Source of the DNA: Leguminivora glycinivorella | Taxonomy: Eukaryota > Arthropoda > Insecta > Lepidoptera > Tortricidae | DNA length: 64,000 bases | Direction of reading: 5' to 3' | Assembly (NCBI RefSeq): GCF_023078275.1 | Contig: NC_062973.1 | Location: 19,214,956 to 19,278,955 of the forward strand | Part shown: positions 10,844 to 22,900 of the stretch, one piece after another | Position numbering within the stretch: the first letter of the stretch is position 1 | How the letters are laid out: every line of letters begins with the position of its first letter | Program-made: the position numbers and the translations under genes | Notes under the pieces: generated by a model | Told to the model about the DNA's origin: nothing | Database searches by the model: none | The model's input: the letters and a program-made list of their open reading frames with translations, nothing else

Positions 10844-12120
10844 TGATAATATCGAAGATTTTTGAACATATGCTGAGTTCAAGAATAATGAGACATATCA
10901 CATGTAACGAACTACTTAACAAACAACAATACGCCTACCAACCAGGACGGTCTACTACTGATGCAGCTCGTGACGTCATTTCGCGTGTACTATCACACCT
11001 CGAGGACAGGCGACAGGTCGCAGCTATCTTCTGCGACCTGTCCCGCGCCTTCGAAATGATAGACCACTCTCTTTTATTGAAAAAGCTGACTAGATACGGT
11101 TTCAAAGGAAAATTTCATAGCACCATTGCCTCATTCCTAAAAAACCGTAAACAAACTACCTACGTCCTTAACATGAGATCTGACTTGGAATTCATAGGAG
11201 ATTGCGCTGTACCACAGGGCTCGAGCATGGGAAACAATCTCTTTCTCATGCTCGTAAATGATATAACCGCAGCATCTCCCGAACTAGAATACGTAATATA
11301 TGCTGATGATACGTGTATAATAGTAAAAGCTGACAATTCCAGTAGCCTCGAATTGAAAATTAATACAGCAATGGTTGAAATTAGTAAATGGTTTTCGGCG
11401 AACGGAATGCTTCTAAATTTAGATAAAACAAACGTTATTCATTTTCAGCTACGGAATACCAAAAATAGTCACTTAAATATTAAAGTTAATAATATCATAG
11501 TTCCACAGGTAGAGCAAATTAAGTACTTGGGATATGTCATTGACTCAGGGCTAACGTGGTCCTCTCACATAGACGAACTTTGTAACTCACTTTCGTCAGC
11601 ATGTTTCGCCCTGTCCAGACTCGCGCCAAGCCTATCTCCAACGAACCTAAAAAAGGCCTACTACGGATACTTTCACTCCATCCTTATCCGCGGTGTAGAT
11701 CTCTGGGGTCTTGCCGCGAACCGCGACAGGGTGTTCAAAATACAAAAACGAGCGTTACGGATAATCTCCCACAAACCTTTTGATCACCCCGCCAAGGGAC
11801 TATTCATCTCCCAAAAGATACTAACACTACCCGCGGTTTATATATTGGAAGCATGCAAATATGTTAGAGCAAACCTTGTAAACTACACAAAGACTTGCAC
11901 TCGCTCCGAAAATAGCCGTAGGTTGCCCATGCTAGTTGCTCCTATCCAAAAACTCGCGAAAGTTCGAAAGTCTCTCAGTGTAATCGGGCCCAAAATATAT
12001 AATAAAATTCCTCATGATATTACAGCTTTAAGTAAGGATTCATTATTTGTAAAAAAACTTAAATGTCTACTCCTAAATCAAGCATGTTACATAGGGTGTT
12101 TCATTTTTCCAAAATTTTGA
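10843..12120 (+). pseudogene. LINE reverse transcriptase (CR1/Jockey-like), C-terminal part
   Basis: A 425-residue frame with reverse transcriptase motifs in order: SKIFEHML at the start, a CDLSRAFEMIDH block with a catalytic aspartate at about 64-75, VPQGSSMGNNLF at about 123-134, YADDT at 153-157 and a KYLGYVID block after it. The post-polymerase region contains FKIQKRALRII, as in CR1/Jockey-type elements. It copies element RNA into DNA at a nicked target. The last ten or so codons before the stop at 12118-12120 belong to the inserted DNA element that begins at 12094, not to the LINE. The upstream frameshift near 10843 shows the copy is dead. Confidence 0.85.
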
Positions 12121-13516
12121 TTTATCTTTGACTTCGCTTTTCTTCTTGTTTCTACACCTATACAGAGCCCATATACCAAAAATCAGGGAAATCGGACAAT
12201 ATTTAGAGGTCGCACACTGTGGCAACTTTTGTCTGAAGAAGTTAGTATGGGCGCAGGAAAGGCTAGAAACAAAATTTTTGTCACTTTTAGTAGTAGGTGG
12301 TTTAAAAGTGATTTTAATGAAAAGTTTTTATATTGAAGCAAGTTCTTTAAAAAAAAATACTAGTTGACGTGGCATTTAGTTTCTAGGGAAGGTTTCTTAT
12401 GGTATTTTTTTGGACGCTCGACTTCCTTCTAAGGAACAAGTTTTTTTTAGTTTTTTGTCCTGTTTTTGGCATGAAGCAGTGGTCTCTCGGCCCTCTCGGG
12501 GCACTGATAACAGGATAGGTGGATGATATCAAGCGGTACATTGGCTATCACCAGGTCCGCCATGGACCGGCTCGGCAAAATATGGAGAATCTTCATCACA
12601 AATGCCACTAAACTGCGACTTGTCAGGGCATTAGTATCTCCCAACTTTCCCATATTTCTTTACGGTGCTGAGACGTGGACTTCAAGGGAAAAGAAGATAG
12701 ATTTCCTAGAAATGTGGTGCTGCAGAAGAAAGCTAAGAGTATCCTGCAGAAGGTTCAGATGCGATGGACCAGCCAAGTCAAGGCTGCACTTAGTGGCCCA
12801 CTCTACGAATGCGTAAGGAATGTCGATGCATTGTTAAGCTTGCTACCACCCCTGATGTGACGGCCACGACCACTCTGTCAAGAGTGTGACGACAAAGAAG
12901 AAAACAAGATCGTTCTTTGACTTAAGTATATTGACCGGGATATAGACCCTACTTACATTTTTGATTTTTGTCTTAGAACTATTTAATGTTCAGGATGTTA
13001 GCGATTATTGTAGCCCTAACACCAGACTTGGTCGATAGTCTAACAATAGTCTATCATACCGCAAAGAAGAGTAAGTATACCTATATATTTAATAAAAAAA
13101 ATTAACGCTCCAGTCAAAGATGAAGAGCAAAACGGTTCTCGCTGAAAGTCGTCGAACATCACAGAAAATGCGTTACTACTTGCGAACAAAAGATAAGGTT
13201 GCGGCTTACACATGTAAGCTAAATGATGATGATGACTTATTTTATGAAGAATGGATGTTACAACTGTTGTATTTTAAGTTTAGTTTTACTTTCAAATAAG
13301 TTACAACTACTCTATTGTTTTATTTGAAAATAAAATTGAGTAACATTACTTTTTAGCGACATTTTTTCAAACTGTTCATGTGTGCGACCTCTAAACAACG
13401 TCCAAATCACTTGAAAATTGGTATATAGGCGTTTAAGATAAGCTAGAACCGAAAGCCGAGCGAAATCAGAAAAAATATCACAATTTTTTTTTTTCCCATA
13501 CAAATATGAAACACCC
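12094..13516. mobile_element. TA-flanked inverted-repeat element (Tc1/mariner-type site) carrying LINE debris
   Basis: The left end GGGTGTTTCATTTTTC and the right end, whose complement reads GGGTGTTTCATATTTG, are flanked by TA at 12092-12093 and 13517-13518. Similarity between the two ends continues for about 140 bp, including ATATACCAA and TTTAGAGGTCGCACAC in both. TA duplication is the mark of Tc1/mariner superfamily targets. No transposase is visible; the middle holds RTE-like LINE remnants. Removing the element and one TA leaves the LINE reading frame open to a new stop shortly downstream. Confidence 0.7.
12490..12890 (+). pseudogene. RTE-like LINE ORF2 C-terminal fragment inside the TIR element
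   Basis: One frame gives DRLGKIWRIFITNATKLRLV and FLYGAETWT, the usual end of an RTE-type endonuclease/reverse transcriptase. The sequence then continues in other frames with RWTSQVKAAL and TPDVTATTTLSRV, so there are at least two frameshifts. ATGATGATG near 13225 may be its simple tail. It is a degenerate fragment with no enzymatic domain left. Confidence 0.65.
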
Positions 13517-13815
13517 TAAAATTGTTACACTGTCGAGGACTTTATGAAATAATGTAATTGAATAATATATAATGTATTTATGAAGTAATGTATTTGAATG
13601 TATTGTAATTGTAATTATAGCTTGCAAAATTATGAGTTGAACAAAAGTAAATTTGACCTAAATATTTTTCTTATAATTAGTTAATGGATAATGTAATTTT
13701 AGTATCTTACCATGTACCTTTAACATGTAGTACCTATAATTTCTGTGATAACCTGCCTTGACCTGTAAAATGTTTTACTTTTACCAATAAAGAAACTGAA
13801 ACTGAAACTGAAACT

Positions 13816-14529
13816 ATCCCTATCCCTATCCCTATCCCTATCCCTATCCCTATCCCTATCCCTATCCCTATCCCTATCCCTATCCCTATCCCTATCCCTA
13901 TCCCTATCCCTATCCCTATCCCTATCCCTATCCCTATCCCTATCCCTATCCCTATCCCTATCCCTATCCCTATCCCTATCCCTATCCCTATCCCTATCCC
14001 TATCCCTATCCCTATCCCTATCCCTATCCCTATCCCTATCCCTATCCCTATCCCTATCCCTATCCCTATCCCTATCCCTATCCCTATCCCTATCCCTATC
14101 CCTATCCCTATCCCTATCCCTATCCCTATCCCTATCCCTATCCCTATCCCTATCCCTATCCCTATCCCTATCCCTATCCCTATCCCTATCCCTATCCCTA
14201 TCCCTATCCCTATCCCTATCCCTATCCCTATCCCTATCCCTATCCCTATCCCTATCCCTATCCCTATCCCTATCCCTATCCCTATCCCTATCCCTATCCC
14301 TATCCCTATCCCTATCCCTATCCCTATCCCTATCCCTATCCCTATCCCTATCCCTATCCCTATCCCTATCCTATCCCTATCCCTATCCCTATCCCTATCC
14401 CTATCCCTATCCCTATCCCTATCCCTAACCCTAACCCTAACCCTAACCCTAACCCTAACCCTAACCCTAACCCTAACCCTAACCCTATCCCGTTCCTGTC
14501 CCTGTACCTGTCCCTGTCCCTGTCCCTGT
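13816..14529. repeat. Hexamer tandem array, right block, with ten CCCTAA units
   Basis: Around 100 CCCTAT units run almost without error to about 14422, with a single one-base shift near 14370. Then come ten perfect CCCTAA units (14423-14482) and a coda CCCTAT, CCCGTTCCTGT, CCCTGTACCTGT, CCCTGT. The coda is repeated at 38918-38970, which proves that both tracts descend from one element. Confidence 0.95.
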
Positions 14530-14666
14530 CAAATTATCATGCTAGGAGGTGGACTTTGAAAAATCCTTTCTTAGTGGTCCTCTAAGGAACTTCCGTGTCA
14601 ATTTGAAATCTCTTGAACCAGAAGTAAAGATAAAAACTAAACCTATACTTATGGCTATTTTGGATT

Positions 14667-14886
14667 ATGTTATATTTTATTTAAGTAAGTACCATATTTT
14701 AATTTATTCTATAACTTATTAACAAAATTAACATAAAATTAACATAAAAAGTACATATTAGTAGTTAACTTAAGACAAATAAAATACAATTAAATTAAAA
14801 ACTAATCTAAATTAAACTAAGTCAACTTAATAATTATAAAGATATATACATAATATACATATATGCAACTAATGGCTATTTTGGAT
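14667..14886 (-). mobile_element. Short LINE tail inserted in the Helitron (first of four tandem copies)
   Basis: Helitron copy 2 runs directly from GGCTATTTTGGAT into ATTTTAACCCC, whereas copy 1 has about 220 bp of AT-rich DNA at this point, bounded by a repeated ATGGCTATTTTGGAT (15 bp). That direct repeat is a convincing target duplication. The complementary strand ends AATAAAATATAACATA, so I read a minus-strand retroposon tail. The family is unknown. Confidence 0.65.
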
Positions 14887-16205
14887 ATTTTAACCCCATT
14901 GCACAACAACAGGGGAGAAAATTTCTTTTCCACCTCATTAGATTTTAAAATCGTTGTACCTATTTATCGTGTTCAGCGACCCGATAAACCATAAAAACGA
15001 TACCCATATTGTGTTTTTGACTTTACCCCCTTTTCACCCCTTTAGGGGTAAAATTTTCAAAAAACCTGAAAAATGTATTTAGTCATATGTCTTTAGGAAT
15101 CCTCCTATGAAGTTTCGAATAAAATAGTCAAACTAATCTTGTTTCCCCATACAAACTTTGAACCCCCATTTCAGCCTTTTAAGAGGAGAATTTTGAAAAA
15201 TCCTTTCTTAGTGCTTCTCTACGCCATATAAGGAACCTATGTTTCGGCTGTGTGTTGATATATTATGTCAGTTAGTCAGGCAGTCAGTTTCTTCTTTTAT
15301 ATATTTTTTGATATTTAAACCCCATTGCACTACAACAGGGGAGAAGGTATTTCACTTCCGCTTCGTTAGATTTTAAAAACGTTGTATTTATCGTGATCAG
15401 CGACCCAATAAACCGTAAAAACGATACCCATATTAGTTTTTGGACTTTATCACCCCCTTTTCACCCTTTCAGGGGTTAGATTTCAAAAAACCTGAAACAC
15501 GTCTTTAGTCATATGTTTTTAGGATCCCTCTTGTGAAGTTTCGAATAAAACAGTGAAACTAACATTGTTTCCCCATACAAACTTTGAACCCCCATTTAAC
15601 CCCCTTAGGAGACGAATTTTGAAAAATCCTTTCTTAGTGCTCCTCTACACTATATAAGGAACCTACGTGCCAAATTCGACATCTCTAGGACCAGCGGTTT
15701 CGGCTGTGCGTTGATATGTCAGTCAGTCAGTCAATATCTTCTTTTATTTATATATTTTTTTGATATTTAAACCCCATTGCACCACAACAGGGGAGAAGGT
15801 ATTTCACTTCCGCCTCGTTAGATTTTAAAAACGTTGTATTTATCGTGATCAGCGACCCGATAAACTATAAAAACGATACCCATATTGATTTTTTTACTTT
15901 ATCACCCCTTTTCACCCTTTTAGGGGTTAAATTTTCAAAAAACCTGAAACACGTATTCAGTCATATGTCGTAAGGAATCTTCCTGTGAAGTTTCGAATAA
16001 AATAGTTAAACTAATCTTGTTTCCCCATACAAACTTTGAACCCCCATTTGACCCCCTTAGGAGGTGAATTTTGGGAAATCCTTTCTTAGTGCTCCTCTAC
16101 ACTATATAAGAAACCTACGTGCCAAATTTGAAATCTCTAGGACCAGCGGTTTCGGCTGTGCGTTGATATGTCAGTCAGTCAGTCAGTCAGTCAGTCAGGT
16201 TCTTC
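14887..16205 (-). repeat. Three direct modules of about 430 bp within the Helitron
   Basis: Modules start near 14890, 15310 and 15762. Each has ACCCCATTGCAC, CAACAGGGGAGAA, a CAGCGACCC block, TGAAGTTTCGAATAAAA, TTTCCCCATACAAACTTTG, TCCTTTCTTAGTGC and ends in (GTCA)n followed by TTCTTCTTTTAT. They differ by scattered substitutions, so this triplication is much older than the 2.3 kb amplification. The second Helitron has the same three modules, so the triplication predates their separation. They have no coding capacity. Confidence 0.85.
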
Positions 16206-16220
16206 TTTTATATATTTAGA

Positions 16221-16967
16221 TGAACATAGAAACCGTACCAAGTTGATAGATTTAGCTCCATTCAATAAGAGTAAATACCATGCAAGAAAAAAGATTGGTC
16301 ACCCTAGTCGTAAAACCACACATAGCATTATTTTTCTTTTAAGGTCATATTTATCGTTCTAAACCTATTCGTGGGAATTTTGATATAATTTGAGACAATG
16401 AAAACAATATAATGATAAGAACTAACCAAGATTACAAGCAAAATAGCAGAAAATTTATTGCCAGTGAGGTTTATGAACATTTTGGTAAAATAAGTACTTA
16501 CTTGTGAAATTTTACGTCGGATTTCGGTTTCCATTTACTTCCACAATGGTTCACTATGCAATACATAGCGCAGAACTTAAGTAAATCGTCGAAAAACGTT
16601 TATTTCGCAAAATAAATCTCTGAATCGGTGTATGAATTTTGACAATTCTGACATATCGGGCATATTTTTTTATTATTAGTGTTCCCATAGTACGCAGGAG
16701 GTAAATACCGGAGAAATAAGGTTTTTGATTGAGTTTTTTTTCGTATAATACAAAGAAAAGTAAGTCAATTTGATTGAAGAATGTTTTATACGTTTTTTTT
16801 AATAACTTATCTGGCAATACATCACAGTGTTGGAGTGAGATAGAACATAGGAGTAAAGGTGAATGAACCTGGCTTCAACTCATTGGTCGGCACGCACTAT
16901 CCAGAGATATATATAAAATTCTTGGTGCAAGGTAATAGTGACAGATGATGATGTGACAGAAGGGTGT
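16221..16967. other. Flanking DNA captured in the tandem unit
   Basis: This is the non-Helitron part of the 2.3 kb unit and recurs in copies 2-4. Two minus-strand frames (16328-16534 and 16554-16817) have no recognisable domain. On the minus strand an ATG at 16532 is followed after 33 bases by a consensus-like GTAAGT donor; this could be a first coding exon or chance. A CATTGGT word and ATATATAAAA lie near 16883-16918. Confidence 0.35.
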
Positions 16968-19900
16968 CTATTTTGGATTATGTTATATTTTATTTAAGTA
17001 AGTACCATATTTTAATTTATTCTATAACTTATTAACAAAATTAACATAAAATTAACATAAAAAGTACATATTAGTAGTTAACTTAAGACAAATAAAATAC
17101 AATTAAATTAAAAACTAATCTAAATTAAACTAAGTCAACTTAATAATTATAAAGATATATACATAATATACATATATGCAACTAATGGCTATTTTGGATA
17201 TTTTAACCCCATTGCACAACAACAGGGGAGAAAATTTCTTTTCCACCTCATTAGATTTTAAAATCGTTGTACCTATTTATCGTGTTCAGCGACCCGATAA
17301 ACCATAAAAACGATACCCATATTGTGTTTTTGACTTTACCCCCTTTTCACCCCTTTAGGGGTAAAATTTTCAAAAAACCTGAAAAATGTATTTAGTCATA
17401 TGTCTTTAGGAATCCTCCTATGAAGTTTCGAATAAAATAGTCAAACTAATCTTGTTTCCCCATACAAACTTTGAACCCCCATTTCAGCCTTTTAAGAGGA
17501 GAATTTTGAAAAATCCTTTCTTAGTGCTTCTCTACGCCATATAAGGAACCTATGTTTCGGCTGTGTGTTGATATATTATGTCAGTTAGTCAGGCAGTCAG
17601 TTTCTTCTTTTATATATTTTTTGATATTTAAACCCCATTGCACTACAACAGGGGAGAAGGTATTTCACTTCCGCTTCGTTAGATTTTAAAAACGTTGTAT
17701 TTATCGTGATCAGCGACCCAATAAACCGTAAAAACGATACCCATATTAGTTTTTGGACTTTATCACCCCCTTTTCACCCTTTCAGGGGTTAGATTTCAAA
17801 AAACCTGAAACACGTCTTTAGTCATATGTTTTTAGGATCCCTCTTGTGAAGTTTCGAATAAAACAGTGAAACTAACATTGTTTCCCCATACAAACTTTGA
17901 ACCCCCATTTAACCCCCTTAGGAGACGAATTTTGAAAAATCCTTTCTTAGTGCTCCTCTACACTATATAAGGAACCTACGTGCCAAATTCGACATCTCTA
18001 GGACCAGCGGTTTCGGCTGTGCGTTGATATGTCAGTCAGTCAGTCAATATCTTCTTTTATTTATATATTTTTTTGATATTTAAACCCCATTGCACCACAA
18101 CAGGGGAGAAGGTATTTCACTTCCGCCTCGTTAGATTTTAAAAACGTTGTATTTATCGTGATCAGCGACCCGATAAACTATAAAAACGATACCCATATTG
18201 ATTTTTTTACTTTATCACCCCCTTTTCACCCTTTTAGGGGTTAAATTTTCAAAAAACCTGAAACACGTATTCAGTCATATGTCGTAAGGAATCTTCCTGT
18301 GAAGTTTCGAATAAAATAGTTAAACTAATCTTGTTTCCCCATACAAACTTTGAACCCCCATTTGACCCCCTTAGGAGGTGAATTTTGGGAAATCCTTTCT
18401 TAGTGCTCCTCTACACTATATAAGAAACCTACGTGCCAAATTTGAAATCTCTAGGACCAGCGGTTTCGGCTGTGCGTTGATATGTCAGTCAGTCAGTCAG
18501 TCAGTCAGTCAGGTTCTTCTTTTATATATTTAGATGAACATAGAAACCGTACCAAGTTGATAGATTTAGCTCCATTCAATAAGAGTAAATACCATGCAAG
18601 AAAAAAGATTGGTCACCCTAGTCGTAAAACCACACATAGCATTATTTTTCTTTTAAGGTCATATTTATCGTTCTAAACCTATTCGTGGGAATTTTGATAT
18701 AATTTGAGACAATGAAAACAATATAATGATAAGAACTAACCAAGATTACAAGCAAAATAGCAGAAAATTTATTGCCAGTGAGGTTTATGAACATTTTGGT
18801 AAAATAAGTACTTACTTGTGAAATTTTACGTCGGATTTCGGTTTCCATTTACTTCCACAATGGTTCACTATGCAATACATAGCGCAGAACTTAAGTAAAT
18901 CGTCGAAAAACGTTTATTTCGCAAAATAAATCTCTGAATCGGTGTATGAATTTTGACAATTCTGACATATCGGGCATATTTTTTTATTATTAGTGTTCCC
19001 ATAGTACGCAGGAGGTAAATACCGGAGAAATAAGGTTTTTGATTGAGTTTTTTTTCGTATAATACAAAGAAAAGTAAGTCAATTTGATTGAAGAATGTTT
19101 TATACGTTTTTTTTAATAACTTATCTGGCAATACATCACAGTGTTGGAGTGAGATAGAACATAGGAGTAAAGGTGAATGAACCTGGCTTCAACTCATTGG
19201 TCGGCACGCACTATCCAGAGATATATATAAAATTCTTGGTGCAAGGTAATAGTGACAGATGATGATGTGACAGAAGGGTGTCTATTTTGGATTATGTTAT
19301 ATTTTATTTAAGTAAGTACCATATTTTAATTTATTCTATAACTTATTAACAAAATTAACATAAAATTAACATAAAAAGTACATATTAGTAGTTAACTTAA
19401 GACAAATAAAATACAATTAAATTAAAAACTAATCTAAATTAAACTAAGTCAACTTAATAATTATAAAGATATATACATAATATACATATATGCAACTAAT
19501 GGCTATTTTGGATATTTTAACCCCATTGCACAACAACAGGGGAGAAAATTTCTTTTCCACCTCATTAGATTTTAAAATCGTTGTACCTATTTATCGTGTT
19601 CAGCGACCCGATAAACCATAAAAACGATACCCATATTGTGTTTTTGACTTTACCCCCTTTTCACCCCTTTAGGGGTAAAATTTTCAAAAAACCTGAAAAA
19701 TGTATTTAGTCATATGTCTTTAGGAATCCTCCTATGAAGTTTCGAATAAAATAGTCAAACTAATCTTGTTTCCCCATACAAACTTTGAACCCCCATTTCA
19801 GCCTTTTAAGAGGAGAATTTTGAAAAATCCTTTCTTAGTGCTTCTCTACGCCATATAAGGAACCTATGTTTCGGCTGTGTGTTGATATATTATGTCAGTT

Positions 19901-22900
19901 AGTCAGGCAGTCAGTTTCTTCTTTTATATATTTTTTGATATTTAAACCCCATTGCACTACAACAGGGGAGAAGGTATTTCACTTCCGCTTCGTTAGATTT
20001 TAAAAACGTTGTATTTATCGTGATCAGCGACCCAATAAACCGTAAAAACGATACCCATATTAGTTTTTGGACTTTATCACCCCCTTTTCACCCTTTCAGG
20101 GGTTAGATTTCAAAAAACCTGAAACACGTCTTTAGTCATATGTTTTTAGGATCCCTCTTGTGAAGTTTCGAATAAAACAGTGAAACTAACATTGTTTCCC
20201 CATACAAACTTTGAACCCCCATTTAACCCCCTTAGGAGACGAATTTTGAAAAATCCTTTCTTAGTGCTCCTCTACACTATATAAGGAACCTACGTGCCAA
20301 ATTCGACATCTCTAGGACCAGCGGTTTCGGCTGTGCGTTGATATGTCAGTCAGTCAGTCAATATCTTCTTTTATTTATATATTTTTTTGATATTTAAACC
20401 CCATTGCACCACAACAGGGGAGAAGGTATTTCACTTCCGCCTCGTTAGATTTTAAAAACGTTGTATTTATCGTGATCAGCGACCCGATAAACTATAAAAA
20501 CGATACCCATATTGATTTTTTTACTTTATCACCCCCTTTTCACCCTTTTAGGGGTTAAATTTTCAAAAAACCTGAAACACGTATTCAGTCATATGTCGTA
20601 AGGAATCTTCCTGTGAAGTTTCGAATAAAATAGTTAAACTAATCTTGTTTCCCCATACAAACTTTGAACCCCCATTTGACCCCCTTAGGAGGTGAATTTT
20701 GGGAAATCCTTTCTTAGTGCTCCTCTACACTATATAAGAAACCTACGTGCCAAATTTGAAATCTCTAGGACCAGCGGTTTCGGCTGTGCGTTGATATGTC
20801 AGTCAGTCAGTCAGTCAGTCAGTCAGGTTCTTCTTTTATATATTTAGATGAACATAGAAACCGTACCAAGTTGATAGATTTAGCTCCATTCAATAAGAGT
20901 AAATACCATGCAAGAAAAAAGATTGGTCACCCTAGTCGTAAAACCACACATAGCATTATTTTTCTTTTAAGGTCATATTTATCGTTCTAAACCTATTCGT
21001 GGGAATTTTGATATAATTTGAGACAATGAAAACAATATAATGATAAGAACTAACCAAGATTACAAGCAAAATAGCAGAAAATTTATTGCCAGTGAGGTTT
21101 ATGAACATTTTGGTAAAATAAGTACTTACTTGTGAAATTTTACGTCGGATTTCGGTTTCCATTTACTTCCACAATGGTTCACTATGCAATACATAGCGCA
21201 GAACTTAAGTAAATCGTCGAAAAACGTTTATTTCGCAAAATAAATCTCTGAATCGGTGTATGAATTTTGACAATTCTGACATATCGGGCATATTTTTTTA
21301 TTATTAGTGTTCCCATAGTACGCAGGAGGTAAATACCGGAGAAATAAGGTTTTTGATTGAGTTTTTTTTCGTATAATACAAAGAAAAGTAAGTCAATTTG
21401 ATTGAAGAATGTTTTATACGTTTTTTTTAATAACTTATCTGGCAATACATCACAGTGTTGGAGTGAGATAGAACATAGGAGTAAAGGTGAATGAACCTGG
21501 CTTCAACTCATTGGTCGGCACGCACTATCCAGAGATATATATAAAATTCTTGGTGCAAGGTAATAGTGACAGATGATGATGTGACAGAAGGGTGTCTATT
21601 TTGGATTATGTTATATTTTATTTAAGTAAGTACCATATTTTAATTTATTCTATAACTTATTAACAAAATTAACATAAAATTAACATAAAAAGTACATATT
21701 AGTAGTTAACTTAAGACAAATAAAATACAATTAAATTAAAAACTAATCTAAATTAAACTAAGTCAACTTAATAATTATAAAGATATATACATAATATACA
21801 TATATGCAACTAATGGCTATTTTGGATATTTTAACCCCATTGCACAACAACAGGGGAGAAAATTTCTTTTCCACCTCATTAGATTTTAAAATCGTTGTAC
21901 CTATTTATCGTGTTCAGCGACCCGATAAACCATAAAAACGATACCCATATTGTGTTTTTGACTTTACCCCTTTTCACCCCTTTAGGGGTAAAATTTTCAA
22001 AAAACCTGAAAAATGTATTTAGTCATATGTCTTTAGGAATCCTCCTATGAAGTTTCGAATAAAATAGTCAAACTAATCTTGTTTCCCCATACAAACTTTG
22101 AACCCCCATTTCAGCCTTTTAAGAGGAGAATTTTGAAAAATCCTTTCTTAGTGCTTCTCTACGCCATATAAGGAACCTATGTTTCGGCTGTGTGTTGATA
22201 TATTATGTCAGTTAGTCAGGCAGTCAGTTTCTTCTTTTATATATTTTTTGATATTTAAACCCCATTGCACTACAACAGGGGAGAAGGTATTTCACTTCCG
22301 CTTCGTTAGATTTTAAAAACGTTGTATTTATCGTGATCAGCGACCCAATAAACCGTAAAAACGATACCCATATTAGTTTTTGGACTTTATCACCCCCTTT
22401 TCACCCTTTCAGGGGTTAGATTTCAAAAAACCTGAAACACGTCTTTAGTCATATGTTTTTAGGATCCCTCTTGTGAAGTTTCGAATAAAACAGTGAAACT
22501 AACATTGTTTCCCCATACAAACTTTGAACCCCCATTTAACCCCCTTAGGAGACGAATTTTGAAAAATCCTTTCTTAGTGCTCCTCTACACTATATAAGGA
22601 ACCTACGTGCCAAATTCGACATCTCTAGGACCAGCGGTTTCGGCTGTGCGTTGATATGTCAGTCAGTCAGTCAATATCTTCTTTTATTTATATATTTTTT
22701 TGATATTTAAACCCCATTGCACCACAACAGGGGAGAAGGTATTTCACTTCCGCCTCGTTAGATTTTAAAAACGTTGTATTTATCGTGATCAGCGACCCGA
22801 TAAACTATAAAAACGATACCCATATTGATTTTTTTACTTTATCACCCCCTTTTCACCCTTTTAGGGGTTAAATTTTCAAAAAACCTGAAACACGTATTCA

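Larger units (their letters stand above)
10455..13815 (+). mobile_element. 5'-truncated LINE inserted in the hexamer array
   Basis: Hexamers stop at 10454 and resume at 13816, so this segment was inserted into the array. It holds an ORF2 remnant, a 3' untranslated region, AATAAAG near 13786 and four GAAACT units (13792-13815) as the 3' tail. A short tandem tail instead of poly(A) is seen in several non-LTR clades. It lacks ORF1 and the endonuclease. A TA-flanked DNA element (12094-13516) sits near the end of its ORF; without it the LINE is about 1.9 kb. Target duplications cannot be recognised because the target is itself repetitive. Confidence 0.8.
8652..16220 (-). mobile_element. Helitron-like element, copy 1, expanded and nested
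   Basis: On the minus strand the 3' end (8652) reads a CGCGG/CCGCG hairpin, eight bases or so, then CTAG followed by T. The 5' end (16220) reads TCTAAATATATAAAAG, preceded by A. TC at the start, a hairpin plus CTAG at the end, and an A/T insertion site without duplication are Helitron hallmarks. No Rep/helicase gene is present, so it is non-autonomous. Inside, from left to right: a double-palindrome hairpin, a hexamer tract, a LINE inserted in that tract, more hexamers, and three imperfect copies of a module of about 430 bp ending in GTCA repeats. Copy 2 at 38009-41318 has the same order, which supports the boundaries. The right part has been tandemly amplified after insertion. Confidence 0.6.

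Noticed and set aside
13816..14529. A chromosome end (telomere)
   Set aside because: The array is internal, flanked on both sides by Helitron sequence, and its coda is repeated at 38.9 kb. Most units are CCCTAT, not a telomere unit.
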